A DNA stretch of 64,000 bases from the NCBI GenBank assembly GCA_905221605.1, contig CAJNDS010001079.1, forward strand, positions 485,001 to 549,000. The letters run 5' to 3'. This document shows, piece after piece, positions 1-12,359 of this stretch (its first letter is position 1; each line of letters opens with the position of its first letter). A program made the position numbers and the translations under genes. Source of the stretch: Symbiodinium natans (Eukaryota > Sar > Dinophyceae > Suessiales > Symbiodiniaceae). The notes beneath the pieces were generated by a model that was given only the letters and a program-made list of their open reading frames with translations, was not told the DNA's origin and searched no databases.

Positions 1-408
1 TCTTTTACGACTCACATACTACTGCTACTAATATTTCAGGTTGGATTGTTCGCCTGGAAAAAAAAAACGAGGCCCTGAAGGTTTAGCAGCAGGTTTGGGG
101 CAGTCGAGGGCTTCAGTGGTGCTTCGGGTTGGAGGTTTGAGCCCTGCCCTTCAGCTTCCCAACACCGAAGATCCGGCTTCCGGCCAAAAAAGGCACACAG
201 CATCAACTTCAGATAGCCCCAGGAGCTGCTTGGGGCGGTTGGCTGTCTTGTTTTCCAGGGTAGGGCTAAAGTTTCTGGAGGTCTGTCGACACCTGGGCGC
301 AGCTTTTTGAGCAGGGTCGCGGATGCACGCGCCAGTGGCGACGACTGCTTCAAGCCAGAAGCTTAGAGGATTTCATGAAGGTTTGGGTACTCCGCCCCTC
401 AAACCTTA

Positions 409-467
409 ACCCTTAACCCTTAATCCTAAACCCTAAACCCTAAACCCTAAACCCTAAACCCTAAACA
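409..467. repeat. Interstitial telomere-like array (CCCTAAA)
   Basis: About seven units of the TTTAGGG telomere-type heptamer in CCCTAAA orientation, the first few degenerate. It lies inside the window with ordinary sequence on both sides, so it is interstitial and not a chromosome end. Confidence 0.95.
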
Positions 468-596
468 CCTCAAGGCAAGGATGCCTCGAAGATGCAAGGT
501 CCTCTGCTGCGTCTACATTCAGGGTGCCGGGGCTGTCCGCCCGCAAGAGGCAGATGCTGGAGCCGAAGGGGAACGGCGCGACGGGAGTTGGCTTGG

Positions 597-672
597 GGGT
601 TTAGGATTTAGGGTTTAGGGTTTAGGGTTTAGGGTTTAGGGTTTCGGGTTTAGGGTTTAGGGTTTAGGGTTC
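597..672. repeat. Interstitial telomere-like array (TTTAGGG)
   Basis: Ten or so TTTAGGG units with one TTTCGGG variant, in the opposite orientation to the array 130 bp to the left. It runs straight into the left end of the inverted-repeat element that follows. Confidence 0.95.
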
Positions 673-803
673 ATGGTACTTACCAACCAATCATATCTGT
701 ACTTATGACCCACTTCTAAGCCCCTTAAGTGCCCCCCTAGTATGGCTATCATTTGGTTGTACTGTAAGTACAGTTCGTATTGAGTTCATAAGTACCCTGA
801 ACC
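662..803. mobile_element. MITE-like element with GTACTTA inverted repeats
   Basis: The left end reads GGTTCATGGTACTTA. The reverse complement of the right end reads GGTTCAGGGTACTTA, a 14 of 15 match. The body is short and non-coding with several internal GTACTTAT-like words. Related sequence with the same ends lies at about 33583-33709 inside intron 3 of the PRP8 gene, and looser relatives at 16369-16440 and 18731-18865. Repetition with terminal inverted repeats is seen directly; calling it a mobile element is inference. Confidence 0.6.
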
Positions 804-832
804 TCCAGGTTGGGAGGGTTTAGGAGTGGACT

Positions 833-935
833 TTTGGGGGTTCCCGAAAATAGGGGGGGTACCCATATATGGGGGGTTCCTATAACAGGGATTTTTCTAG
901 TTTGGGGTATATTATGGGGCACCCCCCATGTTCGG
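833..935. mobile_element. Short repeated element with GGGGGTT..CCGAAAATAGGGG core
   Basis: A roughly 100-bp block of G runs alternating with TATA-type words. A clear second copy lies at 38556-38643, and a reverse-oriented copy at about 25240-25325 inside PRP8 intron 24; all share a TTCCGAAA(A/G)TAGGGG core followed by GTACC. I see no coding capacity and only weak inverted ends. Confidence 0.5.
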
Positions 936-2025
936 AAATGCCCATTCCTGACTGCATGAAGCTTCCGCCCCCTTTCTGGCTCATGTAATACAAGCGCTTA
1001 TAGTTCGGGTCCCCACATGACAGCCATCACTTAGAGTCACCCCCCACAAAAAACGAAACCCCCCCTTAAGCCCTCGAAACCCCCCGAAAAAAGCAATCGA
1101 GGACCGGGGCCGCACCCGGCCGGCGAAGAGGCTGCCCGCCAACAGGGTGGCCATGGCTTCGCCAGGGCCCGGCCAGGTGGCCGCACAGCTTCCGGTGTCC
1201 AGAAACTCCGATTTTAGGGGTAAGGTTTAGGGTTTAGGTTTTAGGGTTTCAAGGGCTGGCGGTTGAAGGTCTCGGGCGTAAGGTTTAAGTCAAGGGTTTT
1301 GGGGCTGAGGGTGTTGGCTGGCAGTGTTTGGTACCAGGGGTGCTTGGGGTCAGGGCTTGAGAGGGCCAAGTCCGGGCAGATGGCAGAGGCGTTCGGCAGC
1401 CCGGCATTCTCAAGCTTCAGGTTTCGGCTCTTGGGGTTTCGGATGCTGCTTGTGCTTCAGAGGCTCCCAGGCAGGGGGGGCTGAGGGATCCTTTACCTTG
1501 GCGCAGCTGGGTGCCTTTCAAGGGGCATGGGGGGCGTGGCTTTGCCAGGGCCCAGCGGTGGCCACAAGAACCAGCAAAGATTGCCGGGGAACACCCCAAA
1601 GCTGTCGTGCCCGCAACTCCTGCTGCCCCCACGTCTGACCACAGAACCCTACCAGTTCAGAAGGAGCTAAACCTCTGCTGATTCTCATGCCAGGGGGCAG
1701 CGCAGAGAGAAAAGAAGCTTGGGCAGCGCTCATGGGGCGATGACATGCTCTCCTACGGGCATAGGTCGGAAAAGCCTCACTTGCAACCACACTCGAAGGG
1801 ATTGATTCTGAACCTGAGGTTCAGAAGATGCGGAAGAAGCTTGGTCAAGGCCAAGGCATCTTGCCAACCAACAGGGCGCAAAGCTCTGGCACTGTTGGAT
1901 GAGCTGAGGTCCGGATTGCGTCTTGCCATCTTCAAGATCAAGACAGATCTGAGGTTCTGCTGACCGCAGTGTCACAGGGCTCCTTCACACGCTGCTTGCC
2001 ACCAGATAGCACCCTCGCACGCGGC

Positions 2026-2170
2026 CTGCCACTCTGCTCGGTCCAGCATCCCATCGCCGTTCTGGTCGTAGGCATGGAGGCAGGACACGATCCGCTCGCG
2101 AGTCCACTCGCTCTCCTCGTGGTGGGCATGGGCCGCGGCCAGCAGCTCATCGAGTGAGAGCTTGCCATCC
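2026..2170 (-). CDS. EF-hand calcium-binding protein (internal exon)
   Basis: The minus strand encodes the second half of one EF-hand loop (DGKLSLDELL) and then a helix and a complete canonical loop, DQNGDGMLDRAEW. The D, N, D, G, L and E ligand positions of that loop are all right. The 5' edge is placed at a GAG|G acceptor near 2170, which would put the first half of the upper loop in an exon I cannot identify. The 3' edge is placed at a CAG|GC donor, the commonest donor type in this window. The sequence just past that donor repeats itself (TGGCA-GC-GCGTG twice within about 40 nt). Product beyond the EF-hand pair is unknown; it could be a calmodulin-like protein or one domain of a larger protein. 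Confidence 0.55.
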
Positions 2171-3624
2171 CTCAGATGCATTGGACCACTCGACAGGTTT
2201 AGGGTGCAGGGGTTCAGGGTTTCGGGGCTTAGGGGTATGGATTGGACATCGGTCAACTCCAACAAATTCGACTGACAGCTCTCCCCATAGGCACAGACAT
2301 CCCAGGGTCTAGGCTTCAGGGAAGCCGGGGTTGGGGTCCAGGGTTCAGAGTCTAACAGTTCAGGGTTCAGGGTTTCCCTCCGGGTTTTCGGGAACGACTC
2401 GACCCGAAACTTGATTGCAAGGCCGGGTACTGGTCCACGTCTGCCTGCTGGAACCATTCTTCCTCAGCTGTCGCAGAGATGTATAGGGTTTCGGTTCACG
2501 AGAGGTCCGGAGCTTTTGCCGAGTTGGGATTACCTCTTTGGCAACTCCATGCGCCCAGGCGCAGCCACCTCGGCACGCTGCCGGGGATCCGAAGACGCTC
2601 CACTGCCCATGGCTGACAGTACTAGCACAAAGACCTAGACGACCGCAGCGAGCGGCAGAGCGGCAGAGCCTGTCTGTGTGCCTAGCCTAGCCCATGTGCG
2701 CAGCATGCAGCGTGAACCGGCTCTAGCCCACGAGTCTCCGACTTGACTTGAGAGAGCAGCTGCCAAAGCGACAACCCACCAATGGACCAAAGTGCTGCTC
2801 ATGCTATGCGGCCATGCAGGAACAAGCCAAGCGATTGCGTAAGAGCTTTCAGCACCAAGCTGGGCAAAGGTGCGAAGCCGGAGGCCGTCGCGCTTTCTCC
2901 TCTGCACACGATATTTGGCCGGAAGGCCACGGGGGCTCAGCAGATCCTGAAGGCCTGGATGTCAGGTTCAAGCTGTCACTTTGCAGCGCTGTAAGGCCCA
3001 AGCCATGTTGGCGGCCAAGGGGGCTGCTGGTGAGAACCCTGACTTTGAGGACTCCCCGAGCGGTTGAGGCGATCAGCCAAGTCAAATCGTGACGGGTGCA
3101 CCCCCCGACTTGACTCTTCACCGCCCTTATCATTCGCTACGTTCATCTAGCCGTGCAATGGGCCGTGCAAGGCAGCAGGGCCCCTCTCGATGGTCGTGTT
3201 GCCGTTCTCGATCTCGCATAAGGCTCAGGGCGTCGGGTCCTTAGTCGTGAGCTCGGATCACTTGCGCTCAGTACATCTTTTCTTTCGCATGGTGTTCTTT
3301 CACATGATGAAGTTCCTTCTCAGAATAAACAGGCTGCTCGGCCCTCTGGGTCCTTTGGAGCGTCGGCTTCCAAATCCAACTGGGCTGGTCCGAAATGGTC
3401 GATGGTCGGACATGGTCGGACCAAAGTAGAAGAGATTCCCCACTAGTTCTAGGAAGTCAGGCAATTAGGCACAGTTCCTCTTACCCCCTCTTGTAAACCA
3501 TGACTGTACCTAAATCCTGGTGAAAAACAATAGGCTTCCCAAGCCCAAGGGCAGACCAAGAGGACCAAGTACTGTAGCACGAAGAACAGGACCACGTCGT
3601 ACCTGAATTCGCTGGCTGGTTCTT

Positions 3625-3713
3625 AGTAGGGAACAAGGGAGTTCTTGGGCCCCCTACATGCTCACTGAAAGGGTATACATAGGACCCCCCCATTCCCTCA
3701 TTCCCTACGAAGG
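3625..3713. mobile_element. MITE-like element, same family as 42978-43071
   Basis: The right end carries CATTCCCTCATTCCCTAC, identical to the right-arm core of the cleaner element at 42978-43071. The left end carries TTAGTAGGGAACAAGGGAG, an imperfect inverted match. The element is about 90 bp and non-co­ding. Shared ends at two distant sites support a dispersed family. Confidence 0.55.
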
Positions 3714-3721
3714 ACCCGCCT

Positions 3722-4339
3722 GAAGAGGTTGGCGCTGCCAACGAGCATGGAGGCCTCCGACGTACTTGCGGCGTCGGTGGTTGTGGCCGTCCTTGGTTCT
3801 CATGCGCACTCTCCACAACTCCACCGTCTCCCTGCCGACTGTTCATCTCGGTTTAGGTTTTAGGGCACCTCAAACCCTTAACCCTAAACCTCAAGCCCTT
3901 CAGCTATCGGGCGACTGAGCAGACTGAGGGCTGCACATGTTAGAGTTGTTGCCAACTGTGGTTGGAGCAGAGTCGGTCGACGTGCTGGAGGTTTCACTCA
4001 TTGTCGTTGTCCTTTGACATGGCTGGCTTCAAAACTGAATGTTTCAACGGATAGCTGGTCTGAGCAGTGATCTCGCCAGTGCTAGCAGCATTCTTCCTAT
4101 CAACTGCGACGCGACAGGAATCACTCCTCACCGCCTCAACCGCTCTAGCACTGCTAGTAGCAGCTCCTACTGCTAGGCTGTAGAGCTTCGGGTTCAGGGT
4201 GCCTAGCCCAAAGACCACAGGCGAAAGCAAACTGAGCACCGCTCCCACTGGAACCGCTGGCAGAAGTCGATTGGGAAGTGGGCTCGGTGTACCCGGCCTG
4301 ACCTTGTGTGTACAAGCTGCTCGGGTACTCTTCCGACAT
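3722..4339 (-). other. Possible exons of an unidentified minus-strand gene
   Basis: Three short minus-strand open stretches look more protein-like than their surroundings: 4339-4241 beginning MSEEYPSSLYTQ and rich in Ser/Gly, 4160-3994 with a mixed polar sequence ending in a stop, and 3846-3722 rich in Pro and Arg. They could be 5' exons of the EF-hand gene downstream, but I cannot join them in frame with confidence and recognise no domain. Confidence 0.2.
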
Positions 4340-4565
4340 GTTCAGACTTCACCCTGACTATAGCCTAAACTCTACTTGAAGGGTTCCGTGTTACTAATGT
4401 AAAAGTTGGGGCTGAGACGTACCTTAAATAAGGGTTAGACTCTGGGCTACCTTGCATACCCTACATACGACCCATGAACCTGAAGGTAGATCCTCTCAAC
4501 CCAATGCTGCAAGCTGCTCAGGACTGCCGCAGCCGCCGACTGCAGGGCCAAAACCTGACACGGGT

Positions 4566-5076
4566 TTAGGGATTCGAGTTGATGGTTTAGGGTTGAGGGT
4601 TTAGGGTTTAGGGTTGAGGGTTTAGGGTTTAGGGTTTAGGGTTGAGGGTTGAGGGTTGAGAGTCGAGGGTTTAGGGAAAATCTTGGAGTCCAGGCGTTTA
4701 CGTACTGGGGCCGAGGGCAAAAACGAGGCGCCTGCGATAGGGCAACCCTAAACCCCAACAAACACCGACAGTTCCGTGAACCCTGCTTGGTTAATGTAGC
4801 GGATATTGTCCGGACAAAAAAGGCCTGAACCCGAAACAGAGAAAAACCTTCCCAATCGGCAGACGAAGCACCTGCTCAGAGGCGAGCGAGTGTCCTGGCA
4901 CCCCATCCGTGCAGTTGCCCACCTCGGCGCCCACGACTTTCAAAGGCTTCTGGGGGTCTGGGGTGTGTCAACCGTGTAGGCCATTAGGGGTTTTAGGGTT
5001 TAGGGTTTAGGGTTTAGGGTTTAGGGTTTAGGGTTTAGGGTTTAGGGTTTAGGGTTCAGGGTTTAGGGTTTAGGGC
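4566..5076. repeat. Two telomere-like arrays with spacer
   Basis: 4566-4676 mixes TTTAGGG with TTGAGGG units; 4985-5076 is about 13 nearly perfect TTTAGGG units with one TTCAGGG. The 300 bp between them hold no recognisable gene. The second array ends about 45 bp downstream of the stop codon of the heparinase-like gene. Confidence 0.95.
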
Positions 5077-5121
5077 AGGGGAGGCGGGGGCGGGGGGTGG
5101 TGGGAAAGTGTTCAGAGTAAC

Positions 5122-8100
5122 TCAGGGCCCCACGCTGGCGAAGGCGTGGAGCCGTCCAACAAGCACCACCGCCCATCGCACGGTGGAGTGGAAGCACGTG
5201 GCAACACAGGAGCATTCCATGTTGGTTGCGTAGGCAGGACAGCCCAACTCGCCCGTGCAGGATTCCAAGCCCACAACGGGGGTCTCATTGCGAGTAGCTG
5301 AAAAGGGGCTGAGAACAAAAAGCCGCACGTCTCCGCCAGCAGCGACCGAAGAGTTTCCGACGAACCGAATGCGCCGCTTCTTGAGCCAGTTGGGCCGTTT
5401 CCAGGTGTCTACCGTTGTGACTAGTCCGTCATAGATGAAATGACCACCAGACAGGGAGAGCCCGCTAATCAAGCCCGAGCCGTCAGCTGGACGAAACCCC
5501 CCAAGCCCACATTTGGCATACAGGGCTACCGAACCAGGATTTAGAACCACGGGATCTACATGTGAGCACCATTTGAAGGAAGCGGGATCTGAATCGCGGT
5601 CAAACTCCAACTCCTCTGCCAGGCGGTTCCCGTCGGCATCCGTGGCCAAAGGTGCGCTCGTTTCCGTGTGGAAGTACTCGTCAATGTGAAGCTGCGTGCT
5701 GGGCTCTGTCTCATCAAAGTTGGGTCCTCCATACTGCGCCCCATAGATGTGCAGCGCACTACGGTTTCTTTTGACAGCAAGCAAGTCTACCAACACAAAC
5801 GTGCCATCCGACACCGGGCAGACGTATCGGCGCATCGTATCCAACCACCCGTCCTCGCGCAAAGCTCCGTACACAGCAGAGCCATCAAGTTCCAAACACT
5901 TGCCTTCACCAGGGTCCACCTCTGAGCTTGCGAAGCGGAGGCTTCCCTGGGCCAGGTGCAACTGCGAGAAGTTGATCCTCTCCTCCGCATCTTTGAACGC
6001 CTCGCGAATGACCACTGTGTTGTGGCCTGCTGGGTTGTTGTCTATGTACTCATACCTTCTTGCATCCCAGGGTCCGACAGCAGTTGCAATGGTGCCATAC
6101 CCATATTCAGATATCAGACGGGAGCCCCAGGCAGACCAGATGAAAGTTGCAAAGTCCACCTCGGAGTGCGGGTGCGCGTTTGGCCGAGCCTGGCGCTTCT
6201 TAACAGCACACATTCAGTATCAATTGACTCCTACGAACTACATTCACTACAGACGGCCGCTACAAAGACGGGCGCCCATGGCTGTGGCTTCATGAACCTA
6301 CTATTTGCTTAAGAACCCCCCAAAACACAAATACTCCTTATAAGGGCAATATAGGGATTATTATCTTTTGGTTTTGGGGGGGTTCTTAGGCAAATAGTAG
6401 GAACTCGGACCCTGGCCAGCCTGCAAGGCAAGGAAGGAATACGGTATGTTGTCTGCCAGCGAGGGGCTCTGCTGCACGCAGACCTCCGCGTTGCCCGCGC
6501 CGAAACACGGGAACGCGTCATGGGGAGCCAAGAGCGGCGTCCGAATGGAGGCGTATCCACCCTCAGGGAAAACCCGGACGGTCTGCCCGCCCAGTGGCTG
6601 GCTTGGGGCCACAGAGCACTGCAGCACCAGGTCGGTCAGATTCAGCGTCAGTAGCTCTTGGCTAATTCTCCAGGGATCTTCATACAGCCCTCCACTGCCG
6701 TACCTAGCCGAGCAGTATTCACGCGCGCCACAGGGCGTCAAAGTGTCCATTTGCAGAGCATCACGGACGATGTTCGGGGCCACGGCTGCCTGCAAAGTCG
6801 AGAAGTCGCCCCAGCCTCTCTTGCGGTGGGAGTCACCAAATGCGACGGTGTATGCATCGGTTGACATGCTCGCCAAGTGATAGTTCACGAGGCGAGTCAA
6901 GGCATCTTCATCGACTGCCTCAGGCGCAAACCCGAAGGAGGCCTTCTGCAGGGCGGAGATCCCAATCAGGCCCGTGACGGACATGAAAGAATACATGGCC
7001 ACACCCTCAACATACACACCATCGGCGGTATACATGCTTCGATGCAGCCAGAGGATGTCGTTAATCATGCCCACGACCTCCCGGGCCATCTCTGGCTCCT
7101 CGTGCCAGAAGCTGATGGCCCAGACCATGGCCGCGATGCAGAGGTGGGGCGTCCAGTTGTTTCCGTTCCAGAGGCTCCAGTGCCCTGTGAGGAAGGCCGA
7201 ACGGAAGAGCCCCATCTGCTCCTTGAGGGCCCGGGACACCTGGGACTCAAGAGCACTGTCCAGCAGGCCCGGCTGGCTTGTTAGCACATCGTACCAGGTG
7301 CTGAAGTAGTTCACGGGCTCTGAGGTCGTCAGGTCGAAGATGACCTCGCCAGACGCCGCGCCGCAGCTGACACCACACGTCCAGGTCGTGGAATTGAAGC
7401 GGATCTGGTCGACCTGAACAACGGCCTGGGCTAGTCTGTCTGTCTCGGTGTCGTTGTACTCACACGATGCGAACGAATCTGAATGAGCCTCGGCACAAGC
7501 CCATTGGCGCCGGAGCAGGTGCAGCACTTTCAACCCATCTGTGTATGATGGCATGGCACTGCCATCGAACTCAAGATACTTGCGGGCAGGCCCATAACTT
7601 GCAATGTCACCTCCGTCTTTGGAGGCTTCATGGCAAGATCGAAATCCTCTGGCTGAGATCTCGAAATGGGACTTGATATCAGCGACACCAGGATCCTCGA
7701 ACCAGCCTACACCATCTTTAGCAAGAGGCTCGCACGAGGCGTCGAAGAAGGGGCGAACACGCTGCGACATCCAAAAAGTGTCATTGCCGAACAGTCTTGG
7801 ATGAGACTCGGACGGCACCGTTGGTAGTGCAAGCGCCTGTCGGTAAATAAGTTCAACATCCACCACCATAAAAGGCTTGTCCTTCATCTGCTTTCAATGT
7901 ACATCCAATGCTTAGGGCAGCTTCAATATGGCCCCATGGCCCAGTACAGCTCGCACTTTTAAAAACAGAACCAAAAAAAAACGCTCCGGAAGGTCCTTGA
8001 AAGAGTGCTCTCCTTGATCACTCCAGCCGACACTGCACCGGCCGTTGCTATCGCGCGCAGCCTCCCCATACGCCGGGTATTGACTGAATGTCATGAAGGC

Positions 8101-8163
8101 AACCACGGGATGTTCCCCAGCTTGCAGATCCAACTCTGTGGGTGGCTGGAAGATCTGCGTCAT
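5122..8163 (-). CDS. Heparinase II/III-like polysaccharide lyase
   Basis: Three exons join in phase 0: 8163-7996, 7881-6421 and 6189-5122, giving about 898 aa. Intron 1 starts with GA, intron 2 with GC, and both end AG|G. The middle exon resembles the alpha-toroid of alginate lyase/heparinase enzymes (NNWTPH..., then DGVYVEGVAMYSF). The last exon has the C-terminal beta-sandwich signature HSEVDFATFIWSAWG, followed by NNPAGHNTVVI. Such enzymes cut uronic-acid polysaccharides by beta-elimination; the substrate is not predictable here. The ATG at 8163 is the most upstream in-frame start I can support. No signal peptide is visible, so an upstream exon is possible. Joining the first exon is the least certain step. 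Intron 2 contains an inverted-repeat element. Confidence 0.8.
6296..6401. mobile_element. Inverted-repeat (introner-like) element inside heparinase intron 2
   Basis: The arms CCTACTATTTGC(T/C)TAAGAACCCCCC face each other across a 30-bp AT-rich centre, giving a near-perfect hairpin about 106 bp long. It occupies nearly half of the 231-bp intron (6190-6420). The same arm start, CTACTATTTG, recurs at 14773-14857 inside PRP8 intron 49. Confidence 0.8.
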
Positions 8164-9612
8164 CTCACCTCCATGCTCTACACGCAGCTAGCTAACTACA
8201 CCTATTCTGCGTGCGCGTATCCTTTCTAGGACCTGCGGACCTGTCATCACTGGAGTGAGGTTACTTCTGATCTGATCCCGTGTAGTGATCTTTACAGGGG
8301 ATGCACCATGTATGCTCCTACTCCCTAAAGAGCCTTCACACATTCTAATTTCTGTAACATTCCACAACAGAATAGCTGAACGCATTTGGCTCATGTGGGA
8401 ACCTAAACTCCCCTTCATGGATGAGTATAAGTAGGCTTCTAAGTAGGGCAACAACCTATATGAAAAACCTTCATTCAGGTACTTACAAAGCCCACTTATG
8501 AATACCTATGAGCCAAGTAAGCTCCCTAAGCTCCCCTCAGCCCCGCCTGCATCAAAGGCTTCGCCCAACCCGCCATGCGGACCGGTGATGTGGTACCTAT
8601 ACTTTGCTTGGAACGCAGGTGAAGAGTTTTGTTTTAAGGCAGACTAAACAAAAATACTACTGTGGGGGTTTCTAAGGAATAAAACGTCATGTGAGGAAGG
8701 GGGGCTCTCTAACTTAAGTTCCTTTGGGGCGGGTCCTATAATAATGCGGGCCTTATGGCTACCCCAATCATAAGCCATAGTGCAGAGAAATCTCCTGAAA
8801 CCTAAACCCCAAACCTAAAACCCTAAAAACACTAAACCCTAAACCCTAAACCCTAGCCCTAAACCCGAAACCCTAAACCCTAAACGTTCAAGACCTTCCC
8901 AGGTACTCGCTGCGGCCGGCGGCCGCCCAAAGGACGAACACGCCCGCCTCCGCGGAGTGGTCCCAACTCCCCCTCGTGCACCTCGCAGATTGCCGAAGGT
9001 AGCGTCTAGCGTCTAGGGTCTAGGGTGTAGGGTCTAGGGTGTAGGGTGTAGGGTCTAGCGTCTAGGGTGTAGGGTCTAGCGTCTAGGGTGTAGGGTCTAG
9101 GTTGTAGGGTGTAGGGTCTAGCGTCTAGTGTCTGGGGGTCTAGGGTCTAGGGTGTGGGGTGTGGGGTGTGGGGTGTGGGGTGTGGGGTGTGGGGTGTAGG
9201 GGGTTCTAGCCCTAAGCCCTAAGCCCTAAGCCCGAAGCCCTAAGCCCTAAGCCCTAAGCCCGAAGCCCTAAGCCCTAAGCCCGAAGCCCCAAGCCCCAAC
9301 TAAACCCTAAACCCTAAACCCTTGTGGGTTTAGGGGGGTTCGGCGTGCTTCGCAAAGGCGCAGGGTGCAGTTGTAGTCGGCAGTGGCATTCCTGCAGCTG
9401 TTGCCCCCGTAGAGCTCGGGCCGATACCTGGGTTTAGGGTTTAGGGTTGTGGCTTTGGGGTTTAGGGTTTAGGGTTTAGGGTTTAGGGTTTAGGGTTTAG
9501 GGTTTAGGGTTTAGGGTTTAGGGTTTAGGGTTTAGGGTTTAGGGTTTAGGGTTTAGGGTTTAGGGTTTAGGGTTTAGGGCTAAAAGTTTTGGGTTTAGGG
9601 TTTAGGGTTTAG
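8164..9612. repeat. Gene-free stretch of telomere-like and variant arrays
   Basis: No gene is supported. 8798-8886 is CCCTAAA; 9003-9200 is a drifted array of TCTAGGG, TGTAGGG and finally GGTGTGG units; 9203-9324 is CCCTAAG/CCCGAAG; 9430-9612 is about 24 TTTAGGG units. The ordered drift of the unit along 9003-9324 suggests local amplification of variants and not simple insertion of telomere DNA. Confidence 0.9.
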
Positions 9613-11064
9613 AGCTTTGGGGATTCCATGGTAGTTTACTTCGCCGCAACCCAGGTACCTAGAGTCCAGCGTGAATCGCATGGTGATGTTGTTGGCGCCC
9701 GGTGGAACTGCCTTGCCACAAGGTCTGCTTGCTTGCTGTACTATACTGACGGGTTGAGGGCTTAGGGTTTGGGATGGTTTGGGGCTTTAGGGTTTGGGGT
9801 CTAGGGCGACTACTTGAAGGTGCATGGGTCTACGCAAACCCTAAACCCGTGGGCCTTGACAGGCTTCAACCAGAACATGCAATGGGCGGGCCTCCGACCA
9901 CAAAACTACCTAAGTGCTCGGAGCCTTCCCAACCTAGAACGCAAGGGAACTTTATTGGTCGCGGCGGGTCCCCTATTTAGGGCCACGTTCTGTACCTCAA
10001 CAGCCAGGTGGCGGGGGACGGGGGGAGGGGTGGCAGCTCATTTCTCCTGGCTCCAGAGGCGGTGTTAACCTAACCGAGATGCCGGAAATATGTACTGCGC
10101 CCACGCTGGTGTTGCCAGCGCCGGAGCCCAGAACGTGCCCGCTCGTCCCCCAAGCTGGATACTCGAAGCGGTTGAGTGGAACTGGGCCCGGCAAACCTGC
10201 GAACCTTCCCCCAAGCCAGGGCCGGAGCAGGATGAAGCGGTGCAGGTCAACATTGGGCCAGCGAGGATGGGGGACAATATCGACTCATTGCACAAGGCCG
10301 ATGCGGAAGCACTGGACGATGCGTTGCTCACGTCAAGGCGTCCATCGCCCATGCCGACTTTGTAGGAGCCAAAGGGATATCCTGACAGAGCTACAGGAAT
10401 CACAAGCACCCCCGCCCCCCCCCCCTCCCCCCCGCACACCCAAAACAAACAAATGCTAACTTTTTGGTGACCCCAAAGTCAACAAAGTGACCTTCCAGTC
10501 TTCAGGGACAAACCCGGCACTGCATGATTGCCAAAAACACCGTACTTGGCTTGAAGAAGTGGCCATTTCCGATGACGACATCCTGGTACAGCTGTGCTGC
10601 AGTTCCAGCCTCTGGAATGATCGGTAAATCCTTAGATGTAACAACAAACGAACGTGAAAGCCTCCCCTTGCGCAGCAGGACTTCGCTCAGAGTTTAGGGT
10701 TTAGGGTTTGGGGTTTAGGGTTTAGGGTTTCGGGTTTAGGGTTTAGGGTTTAGGGTTTCGGGTGTGCCAACACGCATCGCTGCTGAACTCCGCGTCCAAG
10801 AGCAAGGGCGAGATTGTCTGCCAACTCGTCGCCGCGGAGCCGCGAGACAGAAGAGACAGCGACCTAAGCTGTGGCCACAACAAGAAAGGCGGCAAGCCCA
10901 CCTCGGCCTAGAGCTTCAGGGTCGATGGGTTTAGGGTTTAGGGTTTGGGGTTTAGGGTTTAGCCCTACGACCACAGGTCTTGCCGCAGGTTTACCATCTG
11001 AGTCAACACCGTCCCTGCCATGCTTTCCGAGAGATTTCAGCTCAAATTCGTCGAGGCCTCCACG
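9613..11064. other. No supported gene; short arrays
   Basis: Open frames on both strands at 9814-10459 are GC-rich and overlap each other; none shows a domain or a convincing splice pattern. Short TTTAGGG runs lie at 10690-10762 and 10927-10962. Confidence 0.5.
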
Positions 11065-11755
11065 CGCGTGTCTAGGGCACCGTGCCCGAACCTTGATAAC
11101 GTCCATGCTGCCAGTGCGTCCATTGCCCACAGCAACACTGTACCAGTACGTGCGAGTGTCTAGGGCACCGTGCCCGAACCTTGATAACGTTCATGCTGCC
11201 AGTGCGTCCATTGCCCACAGCAACACTGTACCAGTACGTGCGAGTGTCTAGGGCACCGTGCCCGAACCGTCCATGCTGCCAGTGCGTCCATTGCCCACAG
11301 CAACACTGTACCAATACGTGCGAGTGTCTAGGGCACCGTGCCCGAACCTTGATAACGTTCATGCTGCCAGTGCGTCCATTGCCCACAGCAACACTGTACC
11401 AGTACGTGCGAGTGTCTAGGGCACCGTGCCCGAACCTTGATAACGTCCATGCTGCCAGTGCGTCCATTGCCCACAGCAACACTGTACCAGTACGTGCGAG
11501 TGTCTAGGGCACCGTGCCCGAACCTTGATAACATCCATGCTGCCAGTGCGTCCATTGCCCACTGCAACACTGTACCAGTACGTGCGAGTGTCTAGGGCAC
11601 CGTGCCCGAACCTTGATAACGTTCATGCTGCCAGTGCGTCCATTGCCCACAGCAACACTGTACCAGTACGTGCGAGTGCCTAGGGCACCGTGCCCGAACC
11701 TTGATAACGTTTATGCTGCCAGTGCGTCCATTGCCCACAGCAACACGGTACCGGG
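11065..11755. repeat. 88-bp minisatellite, about 8 copies
   Basis: Units begin at TCTAGGGCACCG: 11071, 11159, 11247, 11327, 11415, 11503, 11591 and 11679. All spacings are 88 bp except one 80-bp unit that lost part of CTTGATAACG. Copies are nearly identical, so amplification is recent. As 88 is not a multiple of three, open frames across it are accidental. Confidence 0.95.
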
Positions 11756-11839
11756 CTCGATGCTTTGGTGTGGATTCGTGAATGCTTCTCAGACATTCGC
11801 CGGGTCAGCAAGAAAATTGCCCGCTCTGGCCTTGCAAGC

Positions 11840-12178
<339 letters not shown>

Positions 12179-12359
12179 ATTCAACGGCACTTTTCACGAG
12201 AGGTATGCGTCTGGGACGCTGAATTTTATAAAACGGCGTCCTAACATAAACGACTTTTCCGCGACTCGCGAAGCTATAAAACACTGCAAATAACGATACG
12301 TGAAGCATGTGCAACACAAATCTCTCTAGTCGAAGCGCGGCAAAACGCGCGGGCGGAGC

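Noticed and set aside
11072-11570. Repeat protein from the 88-bp minisatellite
   Set aside because: The period is not a multiple of three, so the peptide repeat shifts frame each copy; no domain.
11065-11755. CRISPR array
   Set aside because: Repeats are contiguous with no unique spacers, and the DNA is nuclear eukaryotic.
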